In this document: positions 1-7,787 of the stretch, in pieces
How the letters are laid out: each line of letters opens with the position of its first letter
Numbering within the stretch: the first letter of the stretch is position 1
Origin: an uncultured bacterium
Lineage (GTDB): Bacteria; Verrucomicrobiota; Lentisphaeria; Victivallales; Victivallaceae
NCBI GenBank assembly: GCA_900551245.1
Contig: URVC01000001.1
Span: 1 to 64,000 of the forward strand
Direction: 5' to 3'
DNA length: 64,000 bases
Notes under the pieces: model-generated
What the model was told of the DNA's origin: nothing
Seen by the model: only the letters and a program-made list of their open reading frames with translations
Databases searched by the model: none
Made by a program: the position numbers and the translations under genes

Positions 1-50
1 GCGGGGATTGTCGACAGCGCCTCCCGGTACCGCTCTTCAATCTTCCGCAT
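1..50 (-). CDS. Partial gene, first 16 codons only
   Basis: A reading frame starts with ATG at 50 on the minus strand and stays open to the window edge, beginning MRKIEERYREALSTIP. It lies 39 bases after the stop of the helix-turn-helix gene and in the same direction, so it may be the next gene of the element operon. The only purine-rich stretch upstream (AGGCGG) is about 12 bases away, which is poor. Nothing can be said about function. Confidence 0.3.
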   Translation of the reverse strand, partial: MRKIEERYREALSTIP

Positions 51-89
51 GGTCGAAATTTACCGCCTGTTCTCTTTGAAGATTGATAG

Positions 90-434
90 TCAGTTGGCAA
101 GCGGCTTGCGGCCAGGCTTTTTGGTGCGGGATTCAAGCCATGCGTCAATGCTGTCCCGGTCGTAAAGAACACGGCTGTTCGCGGAATCGGAAATCTTGGA
201 GGCCTTTATTTTTCCCTCGCGTTCCGCTTTCCACAACGTCCAGCGCCGTACCCCGCAATAGCGGGTGGCTTCATCGCAGGTAAGGTATTTTTTTCTTAAG
301 GTTTCGACAATCGGCGGCGGCGGGTTGTTTTCCTGCTGTGCGAGAATGGCGACAATATCCACCCCATACGGTTTCAGAATCGACGCCACGCCATTAAGGA
401 TATCCGCCGGTACAGTGGTGACATTTGCGGTCAT
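90..434 (-). CDS. Helix-turn-helix (excisionase/MerR-type) DNA-binding protein
   Basis: A 114-residue protein. The segment from about residue 48 (KKYLTCDEATRYCGVRRWT, then LWKAEREGKI) has the layout of the small winged-helix domain used by excisionases and MerR-type proteins: a conserved LT-x-x-EA-x-x, a turn, then a recognition helix. A following SRVLYDRDSIDAWL segment matches the usual R-x-x-x-D-x-x-x-WL end of that family. A good Shine-Dalgarno (AAGGAGG) sits 7 bases before the ATG. Its place beside an integrase suggests excision control or transcriptional regulation of the element. Its own upstream region carries repeated TGTTAC half-sites that could be its operators. The N-terminal 45 residues are not recognised. 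Confidence 0.75.
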   Translation of the reverse strand: MTANVTTVPADILNGVASILKPYGVDIVAILAQQENNPPPPIVETLRKKYLTCDEATRYCGVRRWTLWKAEREGKIKASKISDSANSRVLYDRDSIDAWLESRTKKPGRKPLAN

Positions 435-552
435 GGTATAACCTCCTTTGTTTTTTACTGCGCTGTTTTGCAGCTGTTACAAGGATATTATACCACAAGT
501 TTTTGATTTTCAAATAGTAACAGTTTAATGTGTTACGTAACAAATTAATATG
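435..552. promoter_or_regulatory. AT-rich control region with repeated TGTTAC half-sites
   Basis: Upstream of the helix-turn-helix gene lies an AT-rich gap with TGTTAC at 475-480, GTAACA at 517-522, the perfect 12-base palindrome TGTTACGTAACA at 531-542 and a further TGTTAC at 551-556, just inside the end of the next gene. Such clustered half-sites in both orientations are typical of operators for small element-encoded regulators. No convincing -35/-10 pair was assigned. That the neighbouring protein binds here is inference. Confidence 0.5.
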
Positions 553-1149
553 TTACATCTTTTTTTTGGAAAAAGTCCTGCTTTTCCAAACTTTAAGACT
601 ATTCATTGCTGCATAGTATTCGGTCGTTCCTAGTTTTATTGGTTTTTCCCGATCCTTGTTCTCAATTTCTATTATTTTGCGGTATGCTTCGGCGTCCGTC
701 ATGCCTTGTTCTTTGAATCGCTTAAAAATCTCCAATCGATCCGCATTCTTTTTAATGGAATTCGCATATCTTGATAGTTTTTCATTCTGTAATCGGGAAA
801 GATCTTCGTCAAGTTTCTTGTGAATGGTAATAATTTCCGCTGCAACTTTTTTATAGTCTTCATCACTAACTACTTTAACATCTTTTCCTACTCGAGCAAT
901 AATCTCATCAAAAGCTTCTAACAACAATTTAGCTTTTAATCCAGCACAAATTGCCAACGCTCTATAAGTTTCACTTACAGCAACAGCATACCCGCCACCT
1001 TCAAAAATTTTTTCAAATATTTTTTTGGGCGGATAAACGTTTTCCCATCCTGATTCTAGTTCGGATAAAATATCTTCGGCTGCATCAAGATCACCATGCA
1101 AGCGATCATCTATCGAAATCTCCCTTTTGTAGAAATCTTCTTCGTTCAT
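553..1149 (-). CDS. Unknown protein, probably helical, element-borne
   Basis: A 198-residue soluble protein with no signal peptide or membrane segment, rich in Lys and Glu. The region from about residue 95 to 165 should form long helices (IITIHKKLDEDLSRLQNEKL and onward). The start ATG at 1149 overlaps the integrase stop by four bases (ATGA), so the two are probably translationally coupled. Codon use is more AT-rich than in the chromosomal genes to the right. I do not recognise a family. Position suggests an accessory function of the element. Confidence 0.7.
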   Translation of the reverse strand: MNEEDFYKREISIDDRLHGDLDAAEDILSELESGWENVYPPKKIFEKIFEGGGYAVAVSETYRALAICAGLKAKLLLEAFDEIIARVGKDVKVVSDEDYKKVAAEIITIHKKLDEDLSRLQNEKLSRYANSIKKNADRLEIFKRFKEQGMTDAEAYRKIIEIENKDREKPIKLGTTEYYAAMNSLKVWKSRTFSKKKM

Positions 1150-2495
1150 CTCTCACCCCGTATATATTCTAAAACATTCCGTATTATTTCAATCGACAAG
1201 GTATCGGCCAGCTGGTGCAGTTCAGCCCGTTCCGGTTCCATCGCCGCCCCTGCCGCCGAAAGTTGTTTCAGTGGGGCGGCTGGCGTTCCTAATACATTTG
1301 GCATTTGCTGCATGAACTTTGCCTTTGCTTCGCGGCTGGCGTGCTTCTGGTAAAGCGCTGTCATCTCCGGTGACATGTGGCCCAAGACGCTTTGGACAAT
1401 CGGCTGCGGCACGCTGTACACTCCGGCGAGATATGCGAATGTGTGCCGCATGGCGTGCGCCGCTTTGGTCGAAACCGCCCGGCTGCGCCCCTCGATCCGT
1501 GAAGTGGTCTGGATTCCCAACCCCTCAAGGAACGACTTTACCCGCAGCATTACGCCGGTCGGGTTGGTCTGGTACATGGCGGCAAGTTCCGGGGCGACAA
1601 ATTCGCCGCCCCCGTTTTTGGGGCGCTGCTGGTCAAGGAAGGCGGCCAGCGGCGGCATGATGGGAATATCCAGCATTACGCCGGTTTTTCGGCGCCGCTT
1701 GTTGCTGATCCATCCGTTTTCGATTTCATTCCAGCGGAGAAGGCAAATATCCCCCAGTGTCAGCCCGGTACATAGTCCGATGGTGAAAATCGGCTGCGTA
1801 TATGGCATGGTCATGGCGTCACCGATCCGCATAAGTTCCGCGTCGGTGAAAGCGTCCCGGCTTATGGTATCGTTATCCAGCGTCGGAATGTCGAACGGAT
1901 TCCGGGCCAATCCGGCGTCATCTTTCAGCCATGCAAAAACTGCCTTGATTGCCTTATGCCGTGCGTTGATCGTGCGGGGGGATAGTTTATCACATCGGGG
2001 CGTGTAAGTGGATTCAATGACGCGGCGGCCCTCTTTTCTGGTGAAAGTAACCTCTTTCACGAATGCGCCGGAATCCCGCAGCATGGTAATGTACTCTTCC
2101 GCGTGCCGGTCGGTCACATCGGCAAGGTTCACGGCTTCGGGATATCTGGCGGCCATGAAAGCGGTAAAATCATTCCAGTATGTGCGGTTTCTCTGCTGCT
2201 GGTGATCGCTCGGCCTCCGTTTTTTCGGCTTTGCTATGTATCGGTCAAAAGCTCCGGCCAGTAAAATTACGTCGCCGCCGGTCAGCTCTTCGCGGAAATT
2301 GTCAATCAGTGCTTTTACGCTCTTCTGTTCGGCTGCGGTCTTTATGGTATCGCGGATTTTCTTTTCATAAGCGAGCGCCGCGCGTTCCGTGGTGCAGCCT
2401 TCGCAGACGCCGTAATAGCGTTTTCCGTTCTGCATAAATTCGTAATGATATTCAGCAGATTGCCCGCCGGAAGTTTTTCGTTTTCGGATTGACAT
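1146..2495 (-). CDS. Tyrosine recombinase (phage-type integrase) with altered catalytic Arg
   Basis: A 449-residue site-specific recombinase. The N-terminal part contains a core-binding-like region (about 75-190) and the C-terminal part the catalytic domain (about 210-390). Visible catalytic residues are Lys270 in RRKTG, His347-x-x-Arg350 in HAMRHTF, His373 in LGHMS and the nucleophile Tyr382 in TALYQKH. The first catalytic arginine, normally in TGLR at the start of the domain, reads TGLT (Thr246, codon at 1758-1760). The gene lies 161 bases from the tRNA fragment and is transcribed away from it, the usual arrangement for an integrase beside its attachment site. Whether Thr246 abolishes activity is not known. 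Confidence 0.9.
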   Translation of the reverse strand: MSIRKRKTSGGQSAEYHYEFMQNGKRYYGVCEGCTTERAALAYEKKIRDTIKTAAEQKSVKALIDNFREELTGGDVILLAGAFDRYIAKPKKRRPSDHQQQRNRTYWNDFTAFMAARYPEAVNLADVTDRHAEEYITMLRDSGAFVKEVTFTRKEGRRVIESTYTPRCDKLSPRTINARHKAIKAVFAWLKDDAGLARNPFDIPTLDNDTISRDAFTDAELMRIGDAMTMPYTQPIFTIGLCTGLTLGDICLLRWNEIENGWISNKRRRKTGVMLDIPIMPPLAAFLDQQRPKNGGGEFVAPELAAMYQTNPTGVMLRVKSFLEGLGIQTTSRIEGRSRAVSTKAAHAMRHTFAYLAGVYSVPQPIVQSVLGHMSPEMTALYQKHASREAKAKFMQQMPNVLGTPAAPLKQLSAAGAAMEPERAELHQLADTLSIEIIRNVLEYIRGER

Positions 2496-2656
2496 GTTAT
2501 GATTTTTCAGTTGTTTTTCTGGCTACTGTATGCTATATAAAAGATACTCCAAACAACAGCTAAATATAACAACAAAAACGCAACATGTCAAACAAAAACT
2601 CCGGCATTTTTACGGCATTTTGGCAATTTTCAGCTATTGCAAGCTCAAAAGCAGGT
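2496..2656. other. Non-coding gap between integrase and attachment site
   Basis: No gene is visible here. The segment is AT-rich and includes a near-direct repeat (CGGCATTTTTA then CGGCATTTTGG, about 2602-2624) that could be an integrase arm-binding site, plus an A-rich stretch before the integrase start. No promoter is assigned. Together with 2657-2847 this is the only gap longer than 300 bases in the window. Confidence 0.4.
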
Positions 2657-2703
2657 GACTCATAATCTCCTGGTCCTCGGTTCAAGTCCGGGCGGATCCA
2701 CCA
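2657..2703 (+). other. Attachment-site scar: 3' half of tRNA-Met (anticodon CAT)
   Basis: The sequence reads as the 3' half of a tRNA: anticodon loop CTCATAA (2659-2665), 3' anticodon stem TCTCC (2666-2670), a five-base variable loop, a T-arm (CTCGG 2676-2680, TTCAAGT loop, CCGGG 2688-2692), acceptor strand CGGATCC (2693-2699), discriminator A and encoded CCA (2701-2703). No 5' half exists upstream: no D-arm is present and no GGATCCG acceptor strand. The 5' anticodon stem reads GGTGA, leaving one T-T mismatch. This is what a recombinase leaves when an element enters a tRNA gene. The CAT anticodon could also be an Ile tRNA read after lysidine modification. Confidence 0.75.
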
Positions 2704-2763
2704 CTTTTCCCCTGACGTTTCGTCGGCAAAACGCTTTTTCTGCGAAAAAAATGAAAGCTCCCA

Positions 2764-2819
2764 TTGTATTTGTAAACTCGCGGCAGTACATTACAAGCAT
2801 CACTATGAAATCGTTTCAT
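2764..2819 (+). promoter_or_regulatory. Promoter and LacI-like operator of the GH130 gene
   Basis: A -35-like TTGTAT (2764-2769), 17-base spacer and -10-like TACATT (2787-2792) precede the GH130 gene. Just downstream, where a transcript would begin, lies the inverted repeat ATGAAA-TCG-TTTCAT (2805-2819). This resembles operators of LacI-type regulators in general form. Ten bases of it (ATGAAACGAT on the minus strand) recur at 18779-18788, at the start of the GntR/LacI-type regulator gene. Repression by that regulator is a guess. Confidence 0.45.
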
Positions 2820-2847
2820 AACAGAGAAAAAATCAAAGAGGGTAAAG

Positions 2848-3837
2848 ATGGCTTTGGTTCGCTGTGCTTCCAATCCGGTCCTGTCGGCAAAGGACGTTCC
2901 GTTCGATGCATCACTGATCTTTAATGCAGGCGTGTGCAAATATCAGGGGCGGTATGTCATGGTGTTCCGCAACGACGCCGGATTTTCGCCGGACGGCAAC
3001 TGGGGAAAAACCTGGACCAATCTTGGCATTGCATACAGCAACGACGGCGTGAAATGGGAGGTGAATTCGAAACCGTGGAAGGCGGCGGCTGATCTTGTCG
3101 CCTCTGATCCGGAAATCCTCCGTGTGTACGATCCCCGTCTGACGGTGATCGACGGCCGTTGCTACCTCTGTTTTGCGGTGGATACCCGGCACGGGGTGCG
3201 GGGAGGAATCGCCGTCACCGAGGATTTCGAAACGCTCGAAGTGCTCTCGCTCTCCGCGCCGGACAATCGCAACATGGTGCTTTTCCCGGAGAAGTTTAAC
3301 GGGAAATTTGTCCGTCTGGAGCGCCCCTTCCCCGAGTACAGCCGTGGTTATAAGGAAAAATTCGACGTCTGGTCGAGCCTTTCGCCGGACTGCCGCTATT
3401 GGGGAGATACCCGTCTGGTGCTCGGCATGGAGGATGTTCCCTTCGCCAACGCCAAGATCGGTCCGGCGGCTCCGCCGATCCGCACCCCGGCCGGCTGGCT
3501 GGCAACCTTCCACGCCACCATCAAGAATCCCGATCTCCGCCTGAACGGCTGGGAGAAATACGGCTGGTTCAAGGAATATGTCGCCGGTCTGATGCTGCTC
3601 GATGCGGAAAATCCGCAGAAGGTAATCGGTCTTGCGCCGGAACCGTTGCTTCGCGCAGAAGCGAAGTATGAGCTGGAAGGATTCCGCGGCAGTGTGATCT
3701 TCCCCGGCGGAATGATTCTTGAAGAGAGCGGGGAAGTCAAAATCTACTATGGAGGCGCCGATACCGTCGAATGTCTCGCCACAGCATCGCTGGAAGATCT
3801 GTTGGCGATGATCCAGCCGGTCACGTTCAGTCACTGA
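2848..3837 (+). CDS. GH130 family glycoside phosphorylase/hydrolase
   Basis: A 329-residue cytoplasmic protein of the GH130 fold, a five-bladed propeller acting on beta-mannosides: phosphorylases such as mannosylglucose or mannooligosaccharide phosphorylase, or hydrolases. Family landmarks are ASLIFNAGV near the start, VYDPRLT with the expected acidic catalytic residue (about residue 95), IGPAAPPIRTPAGWL (about 207-221), and the closing VIFPGGMI...YYGGADT. Length is normal for the family. Substrate subgroup cannot be decided by eye. No signal peptide is present, so the substrate would be an imported oligosaccharide. AGAGGG precedes the start, and a strong terminator follows, so it is probably monocistronic. 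Confidence 0.88.
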   Translation: MALVRCASNPVLSAKDVPFDASLIFNAGVCKYQGRYVMVFRNDAGFSPDGNWGKTWTNLGIAYSNDGVKWEVNSKPWKAAADLVASDPEILRVYDPRLTVIDGRCYLCFAVDTRHGVRGGIAVTEDFETLEVLSLSAPDNRNMVLFPEKFNGKFVRLERPFPEYSRGYKEKFDVWSSLSPDCRYWGDTRLVLGMEDVPFANAKIGPAAPPIRTPAGWLATFHATIKNPDLRLNGWEKYGWFKEYVAGLMLLDAENPQKVIGLAPEPLLRAEAKYELEGFRGSVIFPGGMILEESGEVKIYYGGADTVECLATASLEDLLAMIQPVTFSH

Positions 3838-3861
3838 CGAATCGGTATTTTTTAACAACAC

Positions 3862-3916
3862 GGGGAACCGCTTTCTCCGGGGAAAATCCCGGAGGAAGCG
3901 TGTTCCCCTTCTTTTA
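3862..3916 (+). terminator. Strong intrinsic terminator after GH130 gene
   Basis: A long hairpin pairs GGGGAAC plus CGCTTTCTCCGGG with CCCGGAGGAAGCG plus GTTCCCC (3862-3908). The stem is nearly perfect, about 20 pairs with one G-T pair, and is followed by TTCTTTT. Confidence 0.85.
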
Positions 3917-3983
3917 AAATTCCCGGATGATGCTATATTAACTTTTTGAATAACCCGCAACAGCTGGAGTCCTCACTGAAATC

Positions 3984-5378
3984 ATGGCTGCAAGTAAATA
4001 TCAGATCGACATGTGCCACGGGCCGTTGTTCGGGAAGATCGTGCTCTTCTCTCTGCCGCTGATGTTCACCTACATCCTTCAACTGCTGTTCAATGCGGCG
4101 GATCTGATCGTCATCGGCCACTACGCTCCGCATGAAGCGATGGCGGCGGTGGGTGCAACGATGAACCTGAACTCGCTGGTTATCAATATTTTCATTGGAA
4201 TTTCCATCGGCGCAAACGTGCTGGCGGCACGCTATTTCGGCGCCCGCGACCGGCGCAGCATCACCCGGACGGTGCAGACGACCATGACCGTGGCGCTTTT
4301 CGGCGGAATCCTGCTGATGATCGTCGGATTGCTGGTGGCGCGGCCGCTGCTGATTCTGATGGATACGCCGGAAAATATCCTGCCGCAGGCGTGCACCTAC
4401 ATCTGGATCTGTTTCTGCGCGATTCCCTGCATCATGCTCTACAACTTCGGCTGTGCGATTCTGCGGGCGGTCGGAGACACCAGACGCCCGCTCTTCTTTC
4501 TGGTGATCGCCGGCGTTATCAACGTATTGCTGAATCTCTTCTTTGTGATCGTCTGCGGCATGGAGGTGGCAGGCGTCGCGCTGGCGACGGCGATTTCTCA
4601 CGCAATCTCCGCGGGGCTGATTCTGCGCACCCTCTCCGTCGCCCGCGAGGCCTACCGGTTCAACCTGAAAAAACTGTATGTGGACTGGAAAATCTTCTTT
4701 GAAATGCTCAAAATCGGCATTCCCGCCGGCGTGCAGAGCTCCTGCTTCGCGATTTCCAATATGATCATTCAGTCTTCGATCAATTCGTTCGGCTCGCTGG
4801 CGATGGCGGGGATGACGGCGGCGCTCGGCGTGGAGGGAATCGTCTACGTCGGCTCCTTCTCCTTTCATCAGACCGCGATCTCCTTCGTGGCGCAGAACCT
4901 CGGAGGGAAAAAGTTCAAACGCATCCAGCGCAGTCTCTTCAACTGCTTTTTCTGCGCCTGCCTGTGCAACCTGATCCTGGGCGAAGGATTCTATCTCTTC
5001 GGCGAACAGGTGCTCCGGATTTTCAACCCGAATCCGGAGGTGATCGCCTGGGGACTGCTCCGCATGAAGATGCTGTTTACCACCTACTTCCTCTGCGGAA
5101 TCATGGATGTCGCCAGCGGCGGGTTACGCGGACTGGGCTACTCCTTCCTCTCGGCGGTCATCACGCTCTTCGGCGCCTGCGTCTTCCGGGTGTGGTGGGT
5201 GTTCGAAATCTTCCCCCACTACCGGACGATGGAGAATCTTCTGCTCTCCTACCCGATCTCCTGGCTGCTGGTCGCCATCCTCAACAGCACCCTGCTCTAC
5301 TGGGTCTGCCGGAGGCTCTTCCGGGCACAGCGATGGAAAGGCGGCAGACTCGGAGGCGCGAAGCGCCCGGCGGTGTAG
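3984..5378 (+). CDS. MATE family multidrug/metabolite exporter
   Basis: A 464-residue inner-membrane protein with about twelve hydrophobic segments in two homologous halves, as in MATE antiporters driven by Na+ or H+. Typical features are the N-terminal PLFGKIVLFSLPLMFTYILQ, the NAADLIVIGHYA segment, ARYFGARD, and CAILRAVGDTRRPLFF. The equivalent FVAQNLGGKKFKRIQRS opens the second half. Substrate cannot be predicted. It lies behind the GH130 terminator with TATATT (3934-3939) as a possible -10, so it likely has its own promoter. It ends three bases from the convergent recQ gene. Confidence 0.9.
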   Translation: MAASKYQIDMCHGPLFGKIVLFSLPLMFTYILQLLFNAADLIVIGHYAPHEAMAAVGATMNLNSLVINIFIGISIGANVLAARYFGARDRRSITRTVQTTMTVALFGGILLMIVGLLVARPLLILMDTPENILPQACTYIWICFCAIPCIMLYNFGCAILRAVGDTRRPLFFLVIAGVINVLLNLFFVIVCGMEVAGVALATAISHAISAGLILRTLSVAREAYRFNLKKLYVDWKIFFEMLKIGIPAGVQSSCFAISNMIIQSSINSFGSLAMAGMTAALGVEGIVYVGSFSFHQTAISFVAQNLGGKKFKRIQRSLFNCFFCACLCNLILGEGFYLFGEQVLRIFNPNPEVIAWGLLRMKMLFTTYFLCGIMDVASGGLRGLGYSFLSAVITLFGACVFRVWWVFEIFPHYRTMENLLLSYPISWLLVAILNSTLLYWVCRRLFRAQRWKGGRLGGAKRPAV

Positions 5379-5381
5379 TTC

Positions 5382-7787
5382 TCAGAACTTCTCCGTACCG
5401 AATTCCCGCCGCCGCCAGCTGCGAATCCGGTCGAGAAAGAGGGGAATCACGGTTGCCGCTTTGGCCGGCCCGATTCCCTTGATCCGCATTGCCTCTTCGA
5501 CGGTCAGCGGCTGTTTTTCCGCCAGAGCGGTCAGCTCGGCGTCGGAGAGTACCCGGAAGGCGGGAACGCCCCGGGAGCGGGCCACTTCCGTGCGAAGCGA
5601 ACGAAGTTCACTCTTTAAATCATTACACTCCGTTGCGGGCAAAGTATCCGGACGCGTCTTTCCCTTCTCCGTCCGGCGGGGCGACGGGGTCTCCTGCCGC
5701 GTTCTGGAGCGGGCGCGTGGTTCACGGGACGCCGGAAGTTTCCCCTCCTCCAGAAGAGGCGGAAGGGCTAGAAGCGGTTCAGCATGCCCGGCAAACACCT
5801 CGTAACCGCGCGCCGTCACGGTAAGACAGGGGTACTCTCCCCGCTCAATCCGGTCGAGGCAGCCGGCCTCTTCCAGAGCGCGGATATAGCGGCTGATCCG
5901 GGTGGCATTCAGCGCGGAGAGCGCGCCGAAACTGCGACTGCGGCTCAAACTCCGGCCGGGCGTATCCGCCCCGGAATCGCCGGAAAGGAGTTTGGCAATC
6001 CGGGTGGCGCCGAACCGGCCGTCGAATTCATCGACCGCCTGCAGAATGGCACGAATGATGACCGTCTCTTTGCCCTGCGGCGGGCGTTTCGCATCCTGCC
6101 CCCGGCAGTTGTCGCAACAGGCACAGTGCCACCCTTTCACGGACTCTCCGAAATAGGAGACCAGCTCCGCCTGGCGGCAGCCGCGGGTGGAGGCGTAACC
6201 GATCACATCCTCCAGCCGCGCCATTTCGAAGTCGCGTTTGGCCTGCAGAGCGTCATAATCAAGATCCGCCTCGCCGGTCTCCGGGTGGAGCAGTTCGGTC
6301 GTGCGTCCGGAAAAGGGAACATGCCAGTTCAGGCAGGAGCCGTTGAGCGCATTGAGAACCCGGCGGACCTGTTCCGGAGTGAGTCCTGCCGTATCCGCCA
6401 GCTCCTCCACCGTATGGGAGCTCTCCTGCCGGAGCGCCTCTCCGTAACGGCGGATACAGCGGCTGATGAAACGGGAGCGCTGGGTGTTCTCCAGCTGATG
6501 AACCAGCCGGAGCTCTTCCAGATCGCCGGTGAAACGCAGAATTCCACAGCCGGAACGCCGGCTGCCCCGGGCGATCAGCCCCGCTTTCTCCAGAATGCCG
6601 AAGGCGGCGGAGAGCTGGCTTTCCGCCCGCGCTTCTGGAATCTGCGGAAGCAGGTCGGCCGCGGTGACCTCCAGCGTGGTTGTCTGTTCTTTCTGCCCGA
6701 GCCGGCGCAGTGTCCGGTAGAGAGCGCGGATCACCTCTTCCGGCGGGTTGCCGAGATCGATCAGAAACTCCTGCACGAATTTATCCCGGTACGCGAAGAG
6801 CAGTACGCAGTCGGCCGGCGCTCCGTCACGCCCGGCACGCCCCGCTTCCTGATAATAGGCTTCGAGCGAACCGGGCAGATTGTAGTGGATTACCTGCCGG
6901 ACGTCGGGGCGGTCGATCCCCATCCCGAACGCATTGGTGGCGGCGAGAACCGGACAGGGCTCATTCATGAAACGCTCCTGCGCCGCCGTGCGGTCTTCGT
7001 CGGACATTCCGGCGTGATAGCCGATGACGCCGAATTCGGCGACCAGCTGTTCCACCGCCTTGCGGGTGGAAGCGTAAAGGATGGTCGGCACCTTGCGGGC
7101 CAGCCGTTTGCCGACTGCCGCAAGTTTGCTGGCATCCGACGAACACTGCACGACGGAAAAGGAGAGGTTCGGCCGGCGGAATCCGGCGACATGCAACCGC
7201 ATTTCCGGCCGGTGAAGCTGAACACAGATATCCTGGCGGACATGCGGCGTCGCCGTTGCCGTAAAGGCGCACACCTGCCGGATGCCGAACCGGTCTGCGA
7301 CCTCCCCCAGCTGTCGGTAGGAGGGGCGGAAATCGTGCCCCCACTGGCTGATGCAGTGCGCCTCGTCGACCACCATCGTCTCCGGCGGGCAGTGCTGCAG
7401 AAAATCCTGAAAAAACGGCGCCTGAAACCGTTCCGGCGCAACGTAGAGCAGTTTGACCGCTCCGGCGGCGGCGGAGTCGGTGATCCGGCGCTGTTCCGGG
7501 AACGGTACGATGCTGTTGATGAAGGCGGCGGGGATTCCCCGCTCGGTCAAGGCGTCCACCTGATCCTTCATCAGCGAAATCAGCGGGGAAACCACGATGC
7601 CGTATCCGGGGCGCAAGAGCAGCGGCAGCTGGTAGCAGAGCGATTTCCCTGCCCCGGTCGGCATGATGACGCAGAGATCGTCCCCCGAGAGAATCTCCCG
7701 GACAATCTCCTCCTGGTGGGCGAGAAATCCATCAAATCCGAAGTACCGCTTCAGCGCGGCAGTCACCTCATCCATAGAACGCGTCAC
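5382..7787 (-). CDS. recQ: ATP-dependent DNA helicase RecQ
   Basis: An 801-residue 3'-5' helicase of DNA repair. Walker A MPTGAGKS is at 42-49, DEAH at 141-144 with the RecQ-specific CISQWGHDFRPSY following, motif VI QEAGRAGRDG in the second RecA domain, and the zinc cluster with CACCDNC near residue 555. A C-terminal HRDC domain (about 725-790, ending in IKGIGPAKA) is present. It is about 190 residues longer than E. coli RecQ. The extra length is a low-complexity charged linker before HRDC. The ATG overlaps the stop of the upstream protease-like gene by four bases (ATGA). It is the last gene of a four-gene reverse operon. Confidence 0.95.
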   Translation of the reverse strand: MTRSMDEVTAALKRYFGFDGFLAHQEEIVREILSGDDLCVIMPTGAGKSLCYQLPLLLRPGYGIVVSPLISLMKDQVDALTERGIPAAFINSIVPFPEQRRITDSAAAGAVKLLYVAPERFQAPFFQDFLQHCPPETMVVDEAHCISQWGHDFRPSYRQLGEVADRFGIRQVCAFTATATPHVRQDICVQLHRPEMRLHVAGFRRPNLSFSVVQCSSDASKLAAVGKRLARKVPTILYASTRKAVEQLVAEFGVIGYHAGMSDEDRTAAQERFMNEPCPVLAATNAFGMGIDRPDVRQVIHYNLPGSLEAYYQEAGRAGRDGAPADCVLLFAYRDKFVQEFLIDLGNPPEEVIRALYRTLRRLGQKEQTTTLEVTAADLLPQIPEARAESQLSAAFGILEKAGLIARGSRRSGCGILRFTGDLEELRLVHQLENTQRSRFISRCIRRYGEALRQESSHTVEELADTAGLTPEQVRRVLNALNGSCLNWHVPFSGRTTELLHPETGEADLDYDALQAKRDFEMARLEDVIGYASTRGCRQAELVSYFGESVKGWHCACCDNCRGQDAKRPPQGKETVIIRAILQAVDEFDGRFGATRIAKLLSGDSGADTPGRSLSRSRSFGALSALNATRISRYIRALEEAGCLDRIERGEYPCLTVTARGYEVFAGHAEPLLALPPLLEEGKLPASREPRARSRTRQETPSPRRTEKGKTRPDTLPATECNDLKSELRSLRTEVARSRGVPAFRVLSDAELTALAEKQPLTVEEAMRIKGIGPAKAATVIPLFLDRIRSWRRREFGTEKF

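Larger units (their letters stand above)
1..2703. mobile_element. End of a tRNA-integrated genetic element
   Basis: This stretch holds a tyrosine recombinase, a small helix-turn-helix protein and an unknown gene, all on the minus strand. It ends exactly at a 3' half of a tRNA gene. An integrase next to a tRNA fragment is the classic end of an integrative element or prophage. Everything to the right is ordinary chromosomal metabolism. The other end, and the intact tRNA, should lie to the left of the window, so element size and type cannot be judged. The base composition of 435-1150 is visibly more AT-rich than the flanking chromosome, which fits foreign origin. Confidence 0.65.

Noticed and set aside
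2641..2703. A complete functional tRNA gene.
   Set aside because: There is no 5' acceptor strand, no D-arm and a mismatched anticodon stem, so only the 3' half exists.
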